Source of the DNA: an uncultured Bacteroides sp.
Lineage (GTDB): Bacteria > Bacteroidota > Bacteroidia > Bacteroidales > Bacteroidaceae
Length of the DNA stretch: 41,265 nucleotides
Assembly (NCBI GenBank): GCA_900556625.1
Contig: USPQ01000019.1
Location: forward strand, 1 to 41,265
Reading direction: 5' to 3'
The notes under the pieces are model-generated. The model made no database searches, was not told where the DNA came from, and worked only from the letters and a program-made list of their open reading frames with translations. Shown piece by piece: positions 33,602 to 41,265 of the stretch (positions are counted from its first letter, which is position 1; each line of letters opens with the position of its first letter). Position numbers and translations under genes: made by a program.

Positions 33602-35119
33602 ATGGCAGAAAGAAAAGTAAGAGTTCGTTTTGCTCCGAGTCCTACGGGAGCACTGCACATCGGTGGTGTGCGTACAGCTTTGTATAATTATCTATTTGCG
33701 CGTCAACACGACGGAGACCTGATATTTCGTATAGAAGATACTGACTCTCACCGGTTTGTTCCGGGAGCGGAAGAGTATATACTCGAATCTTTCAAGTGGT
33801 TGGGTATCCACTTTGACGAAGGTGTGAGCTTCGGTGGGGAACATGGCCCGTACCGTCAGTCGGAACGCCGCGAAATCTATAAGAAATATGTAGAGGTTTT
33901 GCTGGAGAATGGAAAAGCATACATCGCCTTTGATACCCCGGAGGAACTGGACGCCAAGCGTGCGGAAATTGCTAACTTCCAATATGACGCATCTACCCGA
34001 GGGATGATGCGTAATTCACTGACTATGCCGAAGGAAGAAGTGGATGCACTGATTGCGGAAGGCAAGCAATATGTAGTCCGTTTCAAGATTGAACCGAACG
34101 AAGATGTTCGTGTGAACGACTTGATCCGTGGTGAAGTGATTATCAACTCATCTATTCTGGATGATAAGGTGCTTTATAAATCGGCCGATGAACTGCCTAC
34201 CTACCACCTTGCTAACATCGTGGACGATCATTTAATGGAGGTTTCCCATGTGATCCGTGGGGAAGAATGGTTGCCTTCCGCTCCGCTGCACGTACTGTTG
34301 TACCGTGCTTTCGGCTGGGAAGATACCATGCCGGAATTTGCTCACCTGCCTCTGCTCTTGAAGCCGGAAGGCAACGGCAAACTGAGCAAGCGTGACGGTG
34401 ACCGTCTGGGATTCCCCGTATTCCCGTTGGAATGGCATGATCCGAAATCGGGAGAGGTTTCTTCCGGTTATCGTGAATCCGGTTATTTGCCTGAAGCTGT
34501 CATCAATTTCCTTGCTTTGCTTGGCTGGAATCCGGGTAACGATCAGGAAGTGATGTCAATGGACGAACTTATAAAGTTATTCGACTTGCACCGTTGCAGT
34601 AAGTCGGGTGCTAAATTTGATTATAAGAAAGGTATTTGGTTCAACCACCAGTATATCCAGCAGAAACCGAATGAAGAGATTGCCGAACTGTTTGTGCCTG
34701 TATTGAAAGAACACGGTGTGGAGGCTCCTTTCGAGAAGGTTGTTACTGTGGTCGGGATGATGAAAGACCGCGTAAGTTTCGTAAAGGAACTGTGGGAGAC
34801 ATGCAGCTTCTTCTTTGTGGCTCCTACCGAATATGATGAAAAGACAGTAAAGAAACGTTGGAAAGAAGATTCGGCTAAGTGTATGACCGAATTGGCGGAA
34901 GTAATTGCCGGCATTGAAGATTTTAGTATTGAAGGACAGGAAAAGGTCGTAATGGACTGGATTGCGGAAAAAGGTTATCATACAGGTAATATCATGAATG
35001 CTTTCCGTCTGACTCTGGTAGGCGAAGGCAAAGGCCCGCACATGTTCGACATTTCCTGGGTATTGGGTAAGGAAGAGACTGTGGCTCGTATGAAACGGGC
35101 GGTAGAGGTTTTGAAGTAA
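33602..35119 (+). CDS. gltX: Glutamyl-tRNA synthetase
   Basis: 505 residues. It charges tRNA-Glu in the cytoplasm. Class I signatures: the HIGH-type sequence H19-I-G-G22 in VRFAPSPTGALHIGGVRTAL, and the KMSKS equivalent K260-L-S-K-R264 in GNGKLSKRDGDRLGFPVFPL. The Rossmann fold, GluRS-specific block RIEDTDSHRFVPGAEEYILE and C-terminal anticodon-binding region are complete. The KLSKR form is typical of GluRS. The Kdo transferase gene starts 17 bp downstream, so the two are probably co-transcribed. Confidence 0.97.
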   Translation: MAERKVRVRFAPSPTGALHIGGVRTALYNYLFARQHDGDLIFRIEDTDSHRFVPGAEEYILESFKWLGIHFDEGVSFGGEHGPYRQSERREIYKKYVEVLLENGKAYIAFDTPEELDAKRAEIANFQYDASTRGMMRNSLTMPKEEVDALIAEGKQYVVRFKIEPNEDVRVNDLIRGEVIINSSILDDKVLYKSADELPTYHLANIVDDHLMEVSHVIRGEEWLPSAPLHVLLYRAFGWEDTMPEFAHLPLLLKPEGNGKLSKRDGDRLGFPVFPLEWHDPKSGEVSSGYRESGYLPEAVINFLALLGWNPGNDQEVMSMDELIKLFDLHRCSKSGAKFDYKKGIWFNHQYIQQKPNEEIAELFVPVLKEHGVEAPFEKVVTVVGMMKDRVSFVKELWETCSFFFVAPTEYDEKTVKKRWKEDSAKCMTELAEVIAGIEDFSIEGQEKVVMDWIAEKGYHTGNIMNAFRLTLVGEGKGPHMFDISWVLGKEETVARMKRAVEVLK

Positions 35120-35136
35120 TCGACATACATAGTACT

Positions 35137-36360
35137 ATGCTTTACAACCTGGCAATAGTCATTTATGACTTTTTCGTCCATTTGGCTGCTCCGTTTAGCC
35201 GCAAGCCCCGGAAGATGATGAAAGGGCATTGGGTGGTATATGAACTTCTACGCCAACAGGTGGAGAAAGGGGAGCAGTATATCTGGTTCCATGCCGCTTC
35301 GCTTGGTGAGTTCGAGCAGGGACGTCCCTTGATAGAAATGATTCGGGAAAAATATCCGAATTATAAGATATTGCTTACTTTTTTCTCTCCGTCCGGTTAT
35401 GAAGTGCGCAAGCACTACCGGGGAGCGGATATTGTCTGCTATCTGCCGTTTGACAAACCGCGGAATGTGAAGAAGTTCCTGGATATCGCAAACCCTTGCA
35501 TGGCATTCTTTATCAAGTACGAGTTTTGGAAAAATTATCTGGACGAACTGCATAAACGCCGTATTCCGGTGTATAGTGTGTCTTCTATTTTCCGCCGCGA
35601 TCAGATCTTCTTTAAATGGTATGGAGGGACATATCGGAATGTGTTGAAGGATTTCGATCACCTGTTTGTGCAGAATGAGACTTCCAAACGTTATTTGTCA
35701 AAGATAGGTATTAACCGTGTGACGGTAGTGGGTGATACCCGTTTTGACCGGGTATTGCAGATTCGCGAGGAAGCCAAAGATCTTCCGTTAGTGAAACTGT
35801 TCAAAGGAGACAATACCTTTACTTTTGTGGCGGGAAGCTCTTGGGGACCGGATGAAGATTTATTCCTTGAGTATTTCAACAATCACCCGGAAATGAAGCT
35901 GATTATAGCTCCCCATGTAATTGATGAAAATCACCTGGTAGAGATTATCAGCAAACTGAAACGTCCTTACGTGCGTTATACCCGTGCCGACGAAAAGAAT
36001 GTATTGAAAGCTGACTGTCTCATTATTGATTGTTTCGGATTGCTTTCTTCTATTTATCGTTATGGAGAAATAGCTTATATCGGGGGTGGTTTCGGGGTTG
36101 GTATTCACAACACTTTGGAGGCAGCCGTGTATGGTATTCCTGTGATTTTCGGACCTAAATACCAGAAATTTATGGAAGCTGTTCAATTGCTGGAAGCAAA
36201 AGGAGCCTATTCTATCAAAGATTATGATGAACTGAAAACTTTGCTGGATCGTTTCCGGACTGATGAGGTATTCTTGCGTGAAACCGGTACAAATGCGGGG
36301 TATTATGTGACAAGCAACGCCGGAGCTACGGAGAAGATTATGCACATGATTAATTTCTAA
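35137..36360 (+). CDS. waaA: 3-deoxy-D-manno-octulosonic-acid transferase (lipid A Kdo transferase)
   Basis: 407 residues. It adds Kdo to lipid IV-A at the inner membrane in lipopolysaccharide synthesis. N-terminal membrane anchor (YNLAIVIYDFFVHLAAPF). GT30 marks: IWFHAASLGEFEQGRPLIEM with the conserved Gly-Glu, PFDKPRNVKKFLDIANPCMA, KYEFWKNYLDELHKRRIPVY, VVGDTRFDRVL, FVAGSSWGPDEDLFL, IAYIGGGFGVGIHNTLEAAV and VIFGPKYQKF. Complete and of normal length. Follows gltX by 17 bp; a hairpin terminator follows. Confidence 0.94.
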   Translation: MLYNLAIVIYDFFVHLAAPFSRKPRKMMKGHWVVYELLRQQVEKGEQYIWFHAASLGEFEQGRPLIEMIREKYPNYKILLTFFSPSGYEVRKHYRGADIVCYLPFDKPRNVKKFLDIANPCMAFFIKYEFWKNYLDELHKRRIPVYSVSSIFRRDQIFFKWYGGTYRNVLKDFDHLFVQNETSKRYLSKIGINRVTVVGDTRFDRVLQIREEAKDLPLVKLFKGDNTFTFVAGSSWGPDEDLFLEYFNNHPEMKLIIAPHVIDENHLVEIISKLKRPYVRYTRADEKNVLKADCLIIDCFGLLSSIYRYGEIAYIGGGFGVGIHNTLEAAVYGIPVIFGPKYQKFMEAVQLLEAKGAYSIKDYDELKTLLDRFRTDEVFLRETGTNAGYYVTSNAGATEKIMHMINF

Positions 36361-36366
36361 TTATAA

Positions 36367-36430
36367 AAGTCCCCTAATTTTAGTTCTCTGTAATGGGTCA
36401 ATCTAAAATAAGGGGACTTCTCTCTTCTTA
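36367..36430. terminator. Terminator between convergent genes
   Basis: A 17-bp stem with one mismatch (36367-36383 with 36403-36419) is followed by a pyrimidine-rich CTCTCTTCTT tail. It separates waaA (+) from the thioredoxin-like gene (-). Confidence 0.75.
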
Positions 36431-36497
36431 AAGGGGATTTCATACTCCGAAATCCTGCCCTGAAAAACAATTCTCTTTTATTAGTATTTGTACGGAC

Positions 36498-38132
36498 TTA
36501 TATCTTATTGATTTCTTGTTCCAGTAAATCTTTTAATTCTTTGGCGGTAATGTGAGTAAATCGTTTCACTATATTCCCTTGCTTATCTATTAGCAGATAC
36601 ATCGGTAACCCTGTCATTTGAAAATGTGTCCAAAGATATTCCCATTGTTCTTTGTCCAGCCAGTAATGTTCGCCTGCGATATCTTCTATGAGTATTTCCC
36701 ATGTCTTCTTTATCGAACTGGGGCCGGTGAGGTAAATGAAAGCTACTTTGTCTTCACTTATATCTTTCTTTAGCGGCTCATATTCTTTGATAATCTGCCG
36801 GCAACCGCCACACCAGGTAGCCCAGAAATCGATAAACTGTACTTTGCCTTTATGACGTGCAATGAGTGCATCCAGCAGTTCTTCTTCTGCCACTTGCGGC
36901 GCTTCGCAGATGGTATATTTCTTTGTTGTTGCCTTCTTCCGGGGTTGCATCTGACGGTTCATGTCTTGAATGATGCCTATGAATATAGGATTTGTAATTT
37001 CCGAAGCCATGATTTCCTGCCGGGAGGTCAACGGTTGTAGGTTGTAAAGGCTGGAGCGCATATAGATTGCGCGTATGTAGTCAACCGGCAAACAGGTGCT
37101 GTCTTGCAGGATATGCCCCAGACGTTTTTTGGCTTCGGAAAATATTTTCCAGTTACAGTCGTCTCTCTCTTTAGTATATTTGCGGATGAGTGTCATCAAA
37201 TCGTTTTGCCGCCGGAAGATTACTCCTGCTTTAAAAGCTGCTTCATATTGATGAATGAGTGTCTGCTCCTCTTTTGTGAGCGGTGCGTTTTCCAATAGAT
37301 ATTTTTCCATAGAGAGTGGGTCATAGTGTGTATCATATAAGAAGTTTGTGACTACATTACGGTAATTATAACAATAAAGTGCCAAAGGGTGATTGACAGG
37401 AAAATCTTTCAGGTAGTTGTGAAAATCATCAGGTAAATGTATATCGAGGAAAGCTGCAAAAGCTTGTTCTCGCGTAATGTTTTCTTTCTTCTGATAAGCT
37501 GTTTGCAGACAATAGTGGGTAGCTTGCAGGTTTTCCAGACAATCAAATGCGCATGAAAGATTGGCTAGTGTACGAGTGTCTTCGCTGAATTGCGACTGTG
37601 TGTTGTTGTGCGCTATGTACTGTTTGTATTGGTTGATGCAGCGTTCCTTGAACTCGTTGGCACTGATGCCTGCAATAGAATCCAATAAGTCGCCATCTCT
37701 ATAAACAGGAGGTATCTTTGTTATCAGTTCCGGCTGACACCATTCATTGTTAATGGTAGCATACTGACCACTATATACAAATTGTTTTCCTGGCAGATTG
37801 CTTAAATTGATAGTTACATTGGTCTCTTTTTCGGGACTTAACAGAATGACTAAATCTGCATTTCCTATTATCATCCGTACTTGAGCACTATGGTAGAGAG
37901 GAATATTAATCGTGAAACTTCCATCTGCTTCAACAGTCGGATAAAGTGTCTCGGCTGTTCCCATTACGATATTGGGAGCACCGATCTTGAATATCAGATT
38001 GTCGTCCGGATTGTAATTGGCGATTGTCCCACTCAAGATGGCTTGTCCTTTTTTATACTCGGGGGTCGGTAATTGTGCCTGTGCTAGATTGAATAGCAAA
38101 GACAGGCAAAGGAAGGTAAATAGTCTGCTCAT
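36498..38132 (-). CDS. TlpA-like thioredoxin-domain protein, exported
   Basis: 544 residues with signal peptide (1-19, LFTFLCLSLLFNLAQA-Q). An N-terminal DUF4369-like beta domain (about 30-115, AILSGTIANYNPDDNLIFKI) and a long helical middle (about 130-400) precede a C-terminal thioredoxin fold (about 405-544) with FIDFWATWCGGCRQIIKEYE, where Cys441 and Cys444 form the CxxC. A cis-Pro loop is at TGLPMYLLIDKQG. It should act in periplasmic thiol-disulfide exchange. The substrate is unknown; multi-domain TlpA-like proteins are numerous in Bacteroides. Its ATG overlaps the stop codon of the preceding gene by 4 bp (ATGA), implying translational coupling. Confidence 0.88.
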   Translation of the reverse strand: MSRLFTFLCLSLLFNLAQAQLPTPEYKKGQAILSGTIANYNPDDNLIFKIGAPNIVMGTAETLYPTVEADGSFTINIPLYHSAQVRMIIGNADLVILLSPEKETNVTINLSNLPGKQFVYSGQYATINNEWCQPELITKIPPVYRDGDLLDSIAGISANEFKERCINQYKQYIAHNNTQSQFSEDTRTLANLSCAFDCLENLQATHYCLQTAYQKKENITREQAFAAFLDIHLPDDFHNYLKDFPVNHPLALYCYNYRNVVTNFLYDTHYDPLSMEKYLLENAPLTKEEQTLIHQYEAAFKAGVIFRRQNDLMTLIRKYTKERDDCNWKIFSEAKKRLGHILQDSTCLPVDYIRAIYMRSSLYNLQPLTSRQEIMASEITNPIFIGIIQDMNRQMQPRKKATTKKYTICEAPQVAEEELLDALIARHKGKVQFIDFWATWCGGCRQIIKEYEPLKKDISEDKVAFIYLTGPSSIKKTWEILIEDIAGEHYWLDKEQWEYLWTHFQMTGLPMYLLIDKQGNIVKRFTHITAKELKDLLEQEINKI

Positions 38133-38551
38133 AGTAGTTTTTTTATTGGATGGATTATTTCTTTATCGGTATTCTCTTTACTATAACTTCTGATTCCTTC
38201 TTGATCTACAATGAAAAAGTAAGGTGCGGCACCGCCTGTCTGATATTGTTTGATTACTTCATTGGCTACGTTTAGAATAGTATCATTCAACTTCTTCCGG
38301 TTTGCGTAATTTCGAATAGAAGATACTTGGCGGCTCCAAGATTCTATTGCGATAAGCTCAAACTCTTTGCTACTGAATAATGTGGTGGAATCATCAGGTT
38401 GCCGGCTTTCGTCAGTGACGTAATATGTCGCAGATTCAATCTTTTCTAACTTGGTAAGTACTTTCTTTAAAAACGTTCTTTCCATGATTTGGGTATTGGC
38501 AGCTATTGTTGCTGTCGGTAAGAGAATTGTAAGTAGTAGTCTTATTTTCAT
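38129..38551 (-). CDS. Cysteine-free exported partner of the TlpA-like protein
   Basis: 140 residues with signal peptide (about 1-18, LLLTILLPTATIAA). The mature start TFLKKVLTKLEKIESATYYV resembles the N-terminal domain found ahead of thioredoxin modules in some Bacteroides TlpA-type proteins (recollection). The C-terminal AAPYFFIVDQEGIRSYSKEN resembles the end of a thioredoxin fold. It contains no cysteine at all, so it cannot do redox chemistry itself. It may be a degenerate or shortened homologue, or a binding partner. Translationally coupled to the downstream gene through an ATGA overlap; its promoter is at 38597-38626. Confidence 0.7.
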   Translation of the reverse strand: MKIRLLLTILLPTATIAANTQIMERTFLKKVLTKLEKIESATYYVTDESRQPDDSTTLFSSKEFELIAIESWSRQVSSIRNYANRKKLNDTILNVANEVIKQYQTGGAAPYFFIVDQEGIRSYSKENTDKEIIHPIKKLL

Positions 38552-38596
38552 AATAGGTGAATGTTTGTTGATTCACTGCCTCTATTTAATCTTTTA

Positions 38597-38626
38597 CAAA
38601 TCTACGGATATTTCGTAATGTTTCAA
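38597..38626 (-). promoter_or_regulatory. Promoter of the thioredoxin-like gene pair
   Basis: On the minus strand TAGATTTG (38597-38604) fits TAnnTTTG, and TTG (38624-38626) lies 19 bp upstream. It is 45 bp before the ATG at 38551. Confidence 0.6.
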
Positions 38627-38694
38627 TTCTCAGAGGGTTAAATAAGATGAATATGGACTTTGGAAGTCAATGATGATTGATTCGGGTAATACAA

Positions 38695-38738
38695 GAAAAA
38701 CTCCTTCTTACTCTTATGTTTTAAGTGTAAGAAGGAGT
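38695..38738 (-). terminator. Terminator of the gamma-carbonic-anhydrase-like gene
   Basis: ACTCCTTCTTAC (38700-38711) pairs with GTAAGAAGGAGT (38727-38738). On the minus strand the stem is followed by a T run (38695-38700). It lies about 30 bp after the stop at 38768. Confidence 0.8.
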
Positions 38739-38767
38739 GAAGCTTTGTTTCCGATTTTACTAAAAAA

Positions 38768-39283
38768 TCATTCTTTATACCATTGCGAATACATCAGATA
38801 ATTGTGAGCAATCTTCTGGTTTAATTCTTTGGCTTGTTCCGGGTCTACCTTCTTTATAAATTTGGCAGGTACTCCACCCCAAATACTTCCAGGTTCGATT
38901 ACTGTATTACTTAGGACTAAAGAACCGGCAGCTACAATTGCTCCTTCACCGACTATAGCATGGTCTAGTATGGTCGATCCCATTCCGACTAAAGCATAAT
39001 CTTTGATAGTCGCTCCGTGTATGGTTACGTTATGTCCCACGGAAACATGGTCGCCGATTTCGATAACTGATTTTTGATATAATGTATGCAAAACACTTCC
39101 ATCCTGGATGTTAACTCCATTGCCTATACGTATAGAATTGACGTCACCGCGCAATACGGTGCTAAACCATATACTGCAATCATTTCCTATTTTTACATCT
39201 CCTATAATAGTTGCGTTGTCTGCGAGGAAGCAGTTTTCTCCGATTTCGGGAGTAAAGCCGCGTACAGATTTTATTAAAGCCAT
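38768..39283 (-). CDS. Gamma-carbonic-anhydrase-like hexapeptide protein (YrdA/PaaY type)
   Basis: 171 residues, cytoplasmic. A left-handed beta-helix of imperfect hexapeptide repeats runs from about residue 12 to 145 (CFLADNATIIGDVKIGNDCS, VIEIGDHVSVGHNVTIHGAT, YALVGMGSTILDHAIVGEGA). The three zinc-ligand histidines expected for the gamma class are present: His66 (VLHT), His84 and His89 (VGHNVTIHG), with the family spacing of five between the last two. A C-terminal helix follows (QAKELNQKIAHNYLMYSQWY). Whether this subgroup hydrates CO2 is uncertain. It follows the aminopeptidase gene by 79 bp on the same strand. Confidence 0.88.
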   Translation of the reverse strand: MALIKSVRGFTPEIGENCFLADNATIIGDVKIGNDCSIWFSTVLRGDVNSIRIGNGVNIQDGSVLHTLYQKSVIEIGDHVSVGHNVTIHGATIKDYALVGMGSTILDHAIVGEGAIVAAGSLVLSNTVIEPGSIWGGVPAKFIKKVDPEQAKELNQKIAHNYLMYSQWYKE

Positions 39284-39362
39284 AAAGTATTTGTTCCTAA
39301 TAAAATTTTTAATTTAATGCTGCCCTATGTTGTATGACATCCGGGTGTTAAGCAAGGTTGGC

Positions 39363-41144
39363 TTAAATAGAAGCAGTCGCTTCCTGTAACCAAACTTTTT
39401 CTTCTTCGTTAAGATTCGGTGACAGCTTTTCGTAGACAATCTGATGATAATTGTTTAACCATTCAATTTCTTCATTTGTCAGCATTTCCTTGACTATTCC
39501 CTTTTTACAAATAGGACATAAAGTAATCGTCTCAAACTTGAGATAATCTCCGAACATACCTTCTTTGTCTTTGCAGACAAGCGTCAGGTTCTCGGTGCGG
39601 ATGCCATGACTGCCGGCTTTATAAACTCCCGGTTCGTTGGAAGTAACCATGCCGGGTTGTAATACGACAGGGTTCTCGTTCATGCGGATACTTTGCGGTC
39701 CTTCATGCACGCTGAGGAAATGCCCGACACCATGGCCTGTACCATGAAGGAAGTTCATTCCATATTTCCAGATCGGCATACGGGCGAGAACATCAAGTTG
39801 GGCGCCCCGGGTTCCGACTGGGAACTTAGCCATAGCCAATGCAATATGCCCCTTTAATATCAAAGTATAATCCGTTTTTTCTTCTTCAGTTAGTTCACCT
39901 AATGCGATCGTGCGGGTAATGTCGGTAGTCCCATCCAGATACTGGGCTCCCGAATCTAAAAGAAGAAAACCTTTGGGTTGAAGAGGAACGTCACTTTCCG
40001 GAGTTGCGGAGTAATGCACAATAGCTCCGTGTTCCTTATATCCGGCAATAGTGTCGAAACTCTCTCCCATATAAAGGGGCTGGGCTGCTCTGAATTCATG
40101 TAATTTCCTGTCTACGCTTAGTTCTGTCTCTTTGCCGGAAGGCACTGCTTCTTCCAACCATTTGAGGAATTTGACGAGCGCAACGCCATCCCGCTGCATA
40201 GCTGCATGAATACCTGCAATTTCTTGTTCGTTTCGAATAGCCTTTAATAGAGCTACAGGAGATTCACCACGTATAATGTTGCATTCCGGATTAATTGCAG
40301 AATATATGGCAAAGTTTGTTTTCTTGGGATCAATAAGGATATTTCTGCCTGTAAAAGTATTCAAGTAAGTTTCTACTTCATCGTAGTTTTTCAACTTGAC
40401 ATGCTGTTCTTTTAAATACTCGTTCACTTCTTTTGTAACCTTTTCCGGTGAGATGAAGTAAATCACGTCATCTTGCGTGATTAACAGATAGCTGACTACT
40501 ACCGGATTACAATGCACGTCGTTCCCTCTCAAATTGAGAGTCCATGCTATTTCGTCCAGGGCAGATAAGAATAAGGCATACGCTCCTTTCTTTGTTAATT
40601 CGGCACGAATAGCGGCAACTTTTTCTTCACAACTTTTGCCGGCATATTCAATATCATAGACGAAGGCCGGAGAATTAGGTATAGAAGGCCGGTCTTTCCA
40701 AATCCTTTTCAGCGGATCACCGAATAAGTCAACCTGCAAACTGTATGCTGCAAGTTCTTCTTTCATTTGCTCAACTTGTTGTACGGAGAACATCTTGCCA
40801 TCGATACTTACCGATTCACCGGGCTTTAACTTCTGGCTGAGATATTTTGTAATACTGGGAGTTTCCGGTAGCATTTCCTTATATAAAGTAATACCGCTAC
40901 CCTCCAATTCTTTGGCGGCTTGTAGAAAATAACGGGAATCGGTCCATAGTCCGGCTTCGTTCATTAAGACGACAACGGTTCCTGCCGAACCCGTGAAACC
41001 GGAAATCCATTCACGTGACATCCAGTGCGGAGCTACGTACTCGCTCAAATGCGGATCGGTGCTGGGGATGATAAACGCTTTAATGTAATTGGGGGGGAAT
41101 GTCATTCGTAATGCATGCATTCGTTCTTTTATACTCTGTCTCAT
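39363..41144 (-). CDS. Xaa-Pro aminopeptidase, long three-domain form (M24B)
   Basis: 593 residues, cytoplasmic. It removes an N-terminal residue preceding proline. Two creatinase-like N-terminal domains (about 1-155 and 160-300) precede the pita-bread catalytic domain. Metal ligands are all present: Asp397 and Asp408 (LLDSGAQYLDGTTDITRT), His471 (FLHGTGHGVGHFLSVHEGP), Glu504 (TSNEPGVYKAG) and Glu518 (GIRTENL). Their spacing matches human XPNPEP1, the same long type, rather than the shorter E. coli PepP. It would help degrade proline-rich peptides, for example from mucin or collagen. First gene before the gamma-carbonic-anhydrase-like gene. Confidence 0.93.
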   Translation of the reverse strand: MRQSIKERMHALRMTFPPNYIKAFIIPSTDPHLSEYVAPHWMSREWISGFTGSAGTVVVLMNEAGLWTDSRYFLQAAKELEGSGITLYKEMLPETPSITKYLSQKLKPGESVSIDGKMFSVQQVEQMKEELAAYSLQVDLFGDPLKRIWKDRPSIPNSPAFVYDIEYAGKSCEEKVAAIRAELTKKGAYALFLSALDEIAWTLNLRGNDVHCNPVVVSYLLITQDDVIYFISPEKVTKEVNEYLKEQHVKLKNYDEVETYLNTFTGRNILIDPKKTNFAIYSAINPECNIIRGESPVALLKAIRNEQEIAGIHAAMQRDGVALVKFLKWLEEAVPSGKETELSVDRKLHEFRAAQPLYMGESFDTIAGYKEHGAIVHYSATPESDVPLQPKGFLLLDSGAQYLDGTTDITRTIALGELTEEEKTDYTLILKGHIALAMAKFPVGTRGAQLDVLARMPIWKYGMNFLHGTGHGVGHFLSVHEGPQSIRMNENPVVLQPGMVTSNEPGVYKAGSHGIRTENLTLVCKDKEGMFGDYLKFETITLCPICKKGIVKEMLTNEEIEWLNNYHQIVYEKLSPNLNEEEKVWLQEATASI

Positions 41145-41179
41145 ACCATTTTATATTATTAATAGACATATAACAGATT

Positions 41180-41187
41180 CAAAGGTA
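41180..41187 (-). promoter_or_regulatory. -7 box of the aminopeptidase gene
   Basis: Reads TACCTTTG on the minus strand, 35 bp before the ATG at 41144. The remaining bases to the window edge show no gene. Confidence 0.5.
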
Positions 41188-41265
41188 GTAACTTTTTACG
41201 GTTAATGAGTTGTTTATGAATAGTTTTTGAGAAATATTTGCCGAAAGTTTTGTGAATAAAGAAAG

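Overview
The window looks like a chromosomal segment of a human-gut Bacteroides. It carries a SusC/SusD polysaccharide-utilisation locus with an ECF sigma factor and a FecR-type anti-sigma factor. It also has BACON-like and M60 peptidase domains, a serine-type sulfatase, a TonB-like transducer, lipoboxes on surface proteins, and many TAnnTTTG boxes (the -7 element of the Bacteroides housekeeping promoter) in front of genes. No tRNA or rRNA gene was recognised. The species cannot be fixed from the sequence alone.

Layout. 1-760: scar of mobile DNA, with a broken tyrosine integrase (-) and a frameshifted transposase N-terminus (+). 859-3930 (+): small secreted DUF4890-like protein, TonB-family transducer, a methyltransferase-like protein, PduO-type cobalamin adenosyltransferase and a DUF2795 protein. 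4020-17329: a locus apparently aimed at host glycoproteins. A sulfatase and the ECF sigma factor lie on the minus strand. Divergent from them are anti-sigma, SusC with an STN signalling domain, SusD, a DUF1735 surface lipoprotein and an M60-family metallopeptidase. 17466-22680: an asparagine/aspartate module of outer-membrane porin, exported L-asparaginase and DcuB transporter (-), with divergent aspartate ammonia-lyase (+). 22909-24279: an RclA-like flavin disulfide reductase.

24280-25401 is a 1.1-kb gene-free stretch and the most unusual part of the window. In order it holds a 170-bp inverted-repeat element, eight copies of a 22-bp phased repeat built on GAAAC-N4/5-GTTTC, a GGTGATAGGTTG repeat family with a perfect hairpin, a promoter followed at once by a terminator-like hairpin (candidate small RNA), and a 123-nt fold-back with an alternative pairing partner. 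A small protein of unknown function with a possible HTH follows.

25968-41144 is mostly housekeeping: an outer-membrane beta-barrel, PriA helicase with a nearly leaderless start, a GH123-like glycosidase, a low-molecular-weight tyrosine phosphatase overlapping tail-to-tail with a PgpH-like HD membrane protein, GltX and Kdo transferase in tandem, a TlpA-like thioredoxin protein translationally coupled to a cysteine-free partner, a gamma-carbonic-anhydrase-like protein, and an Xaa-Pro aminopeptidase.

Functional reading. M60 peptidase, SusC/D and a sulfatase together suggest capture and trimming of sulfated, O-glycosylated host proteins such as mucin. The asparaginase-DcuB-AspA set turns peptide-derived Asn/Asp into fumarate for anaerobic respiration. 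RclA fits life near an oxidant-producing mucosa. These links are inference from families and gene order.
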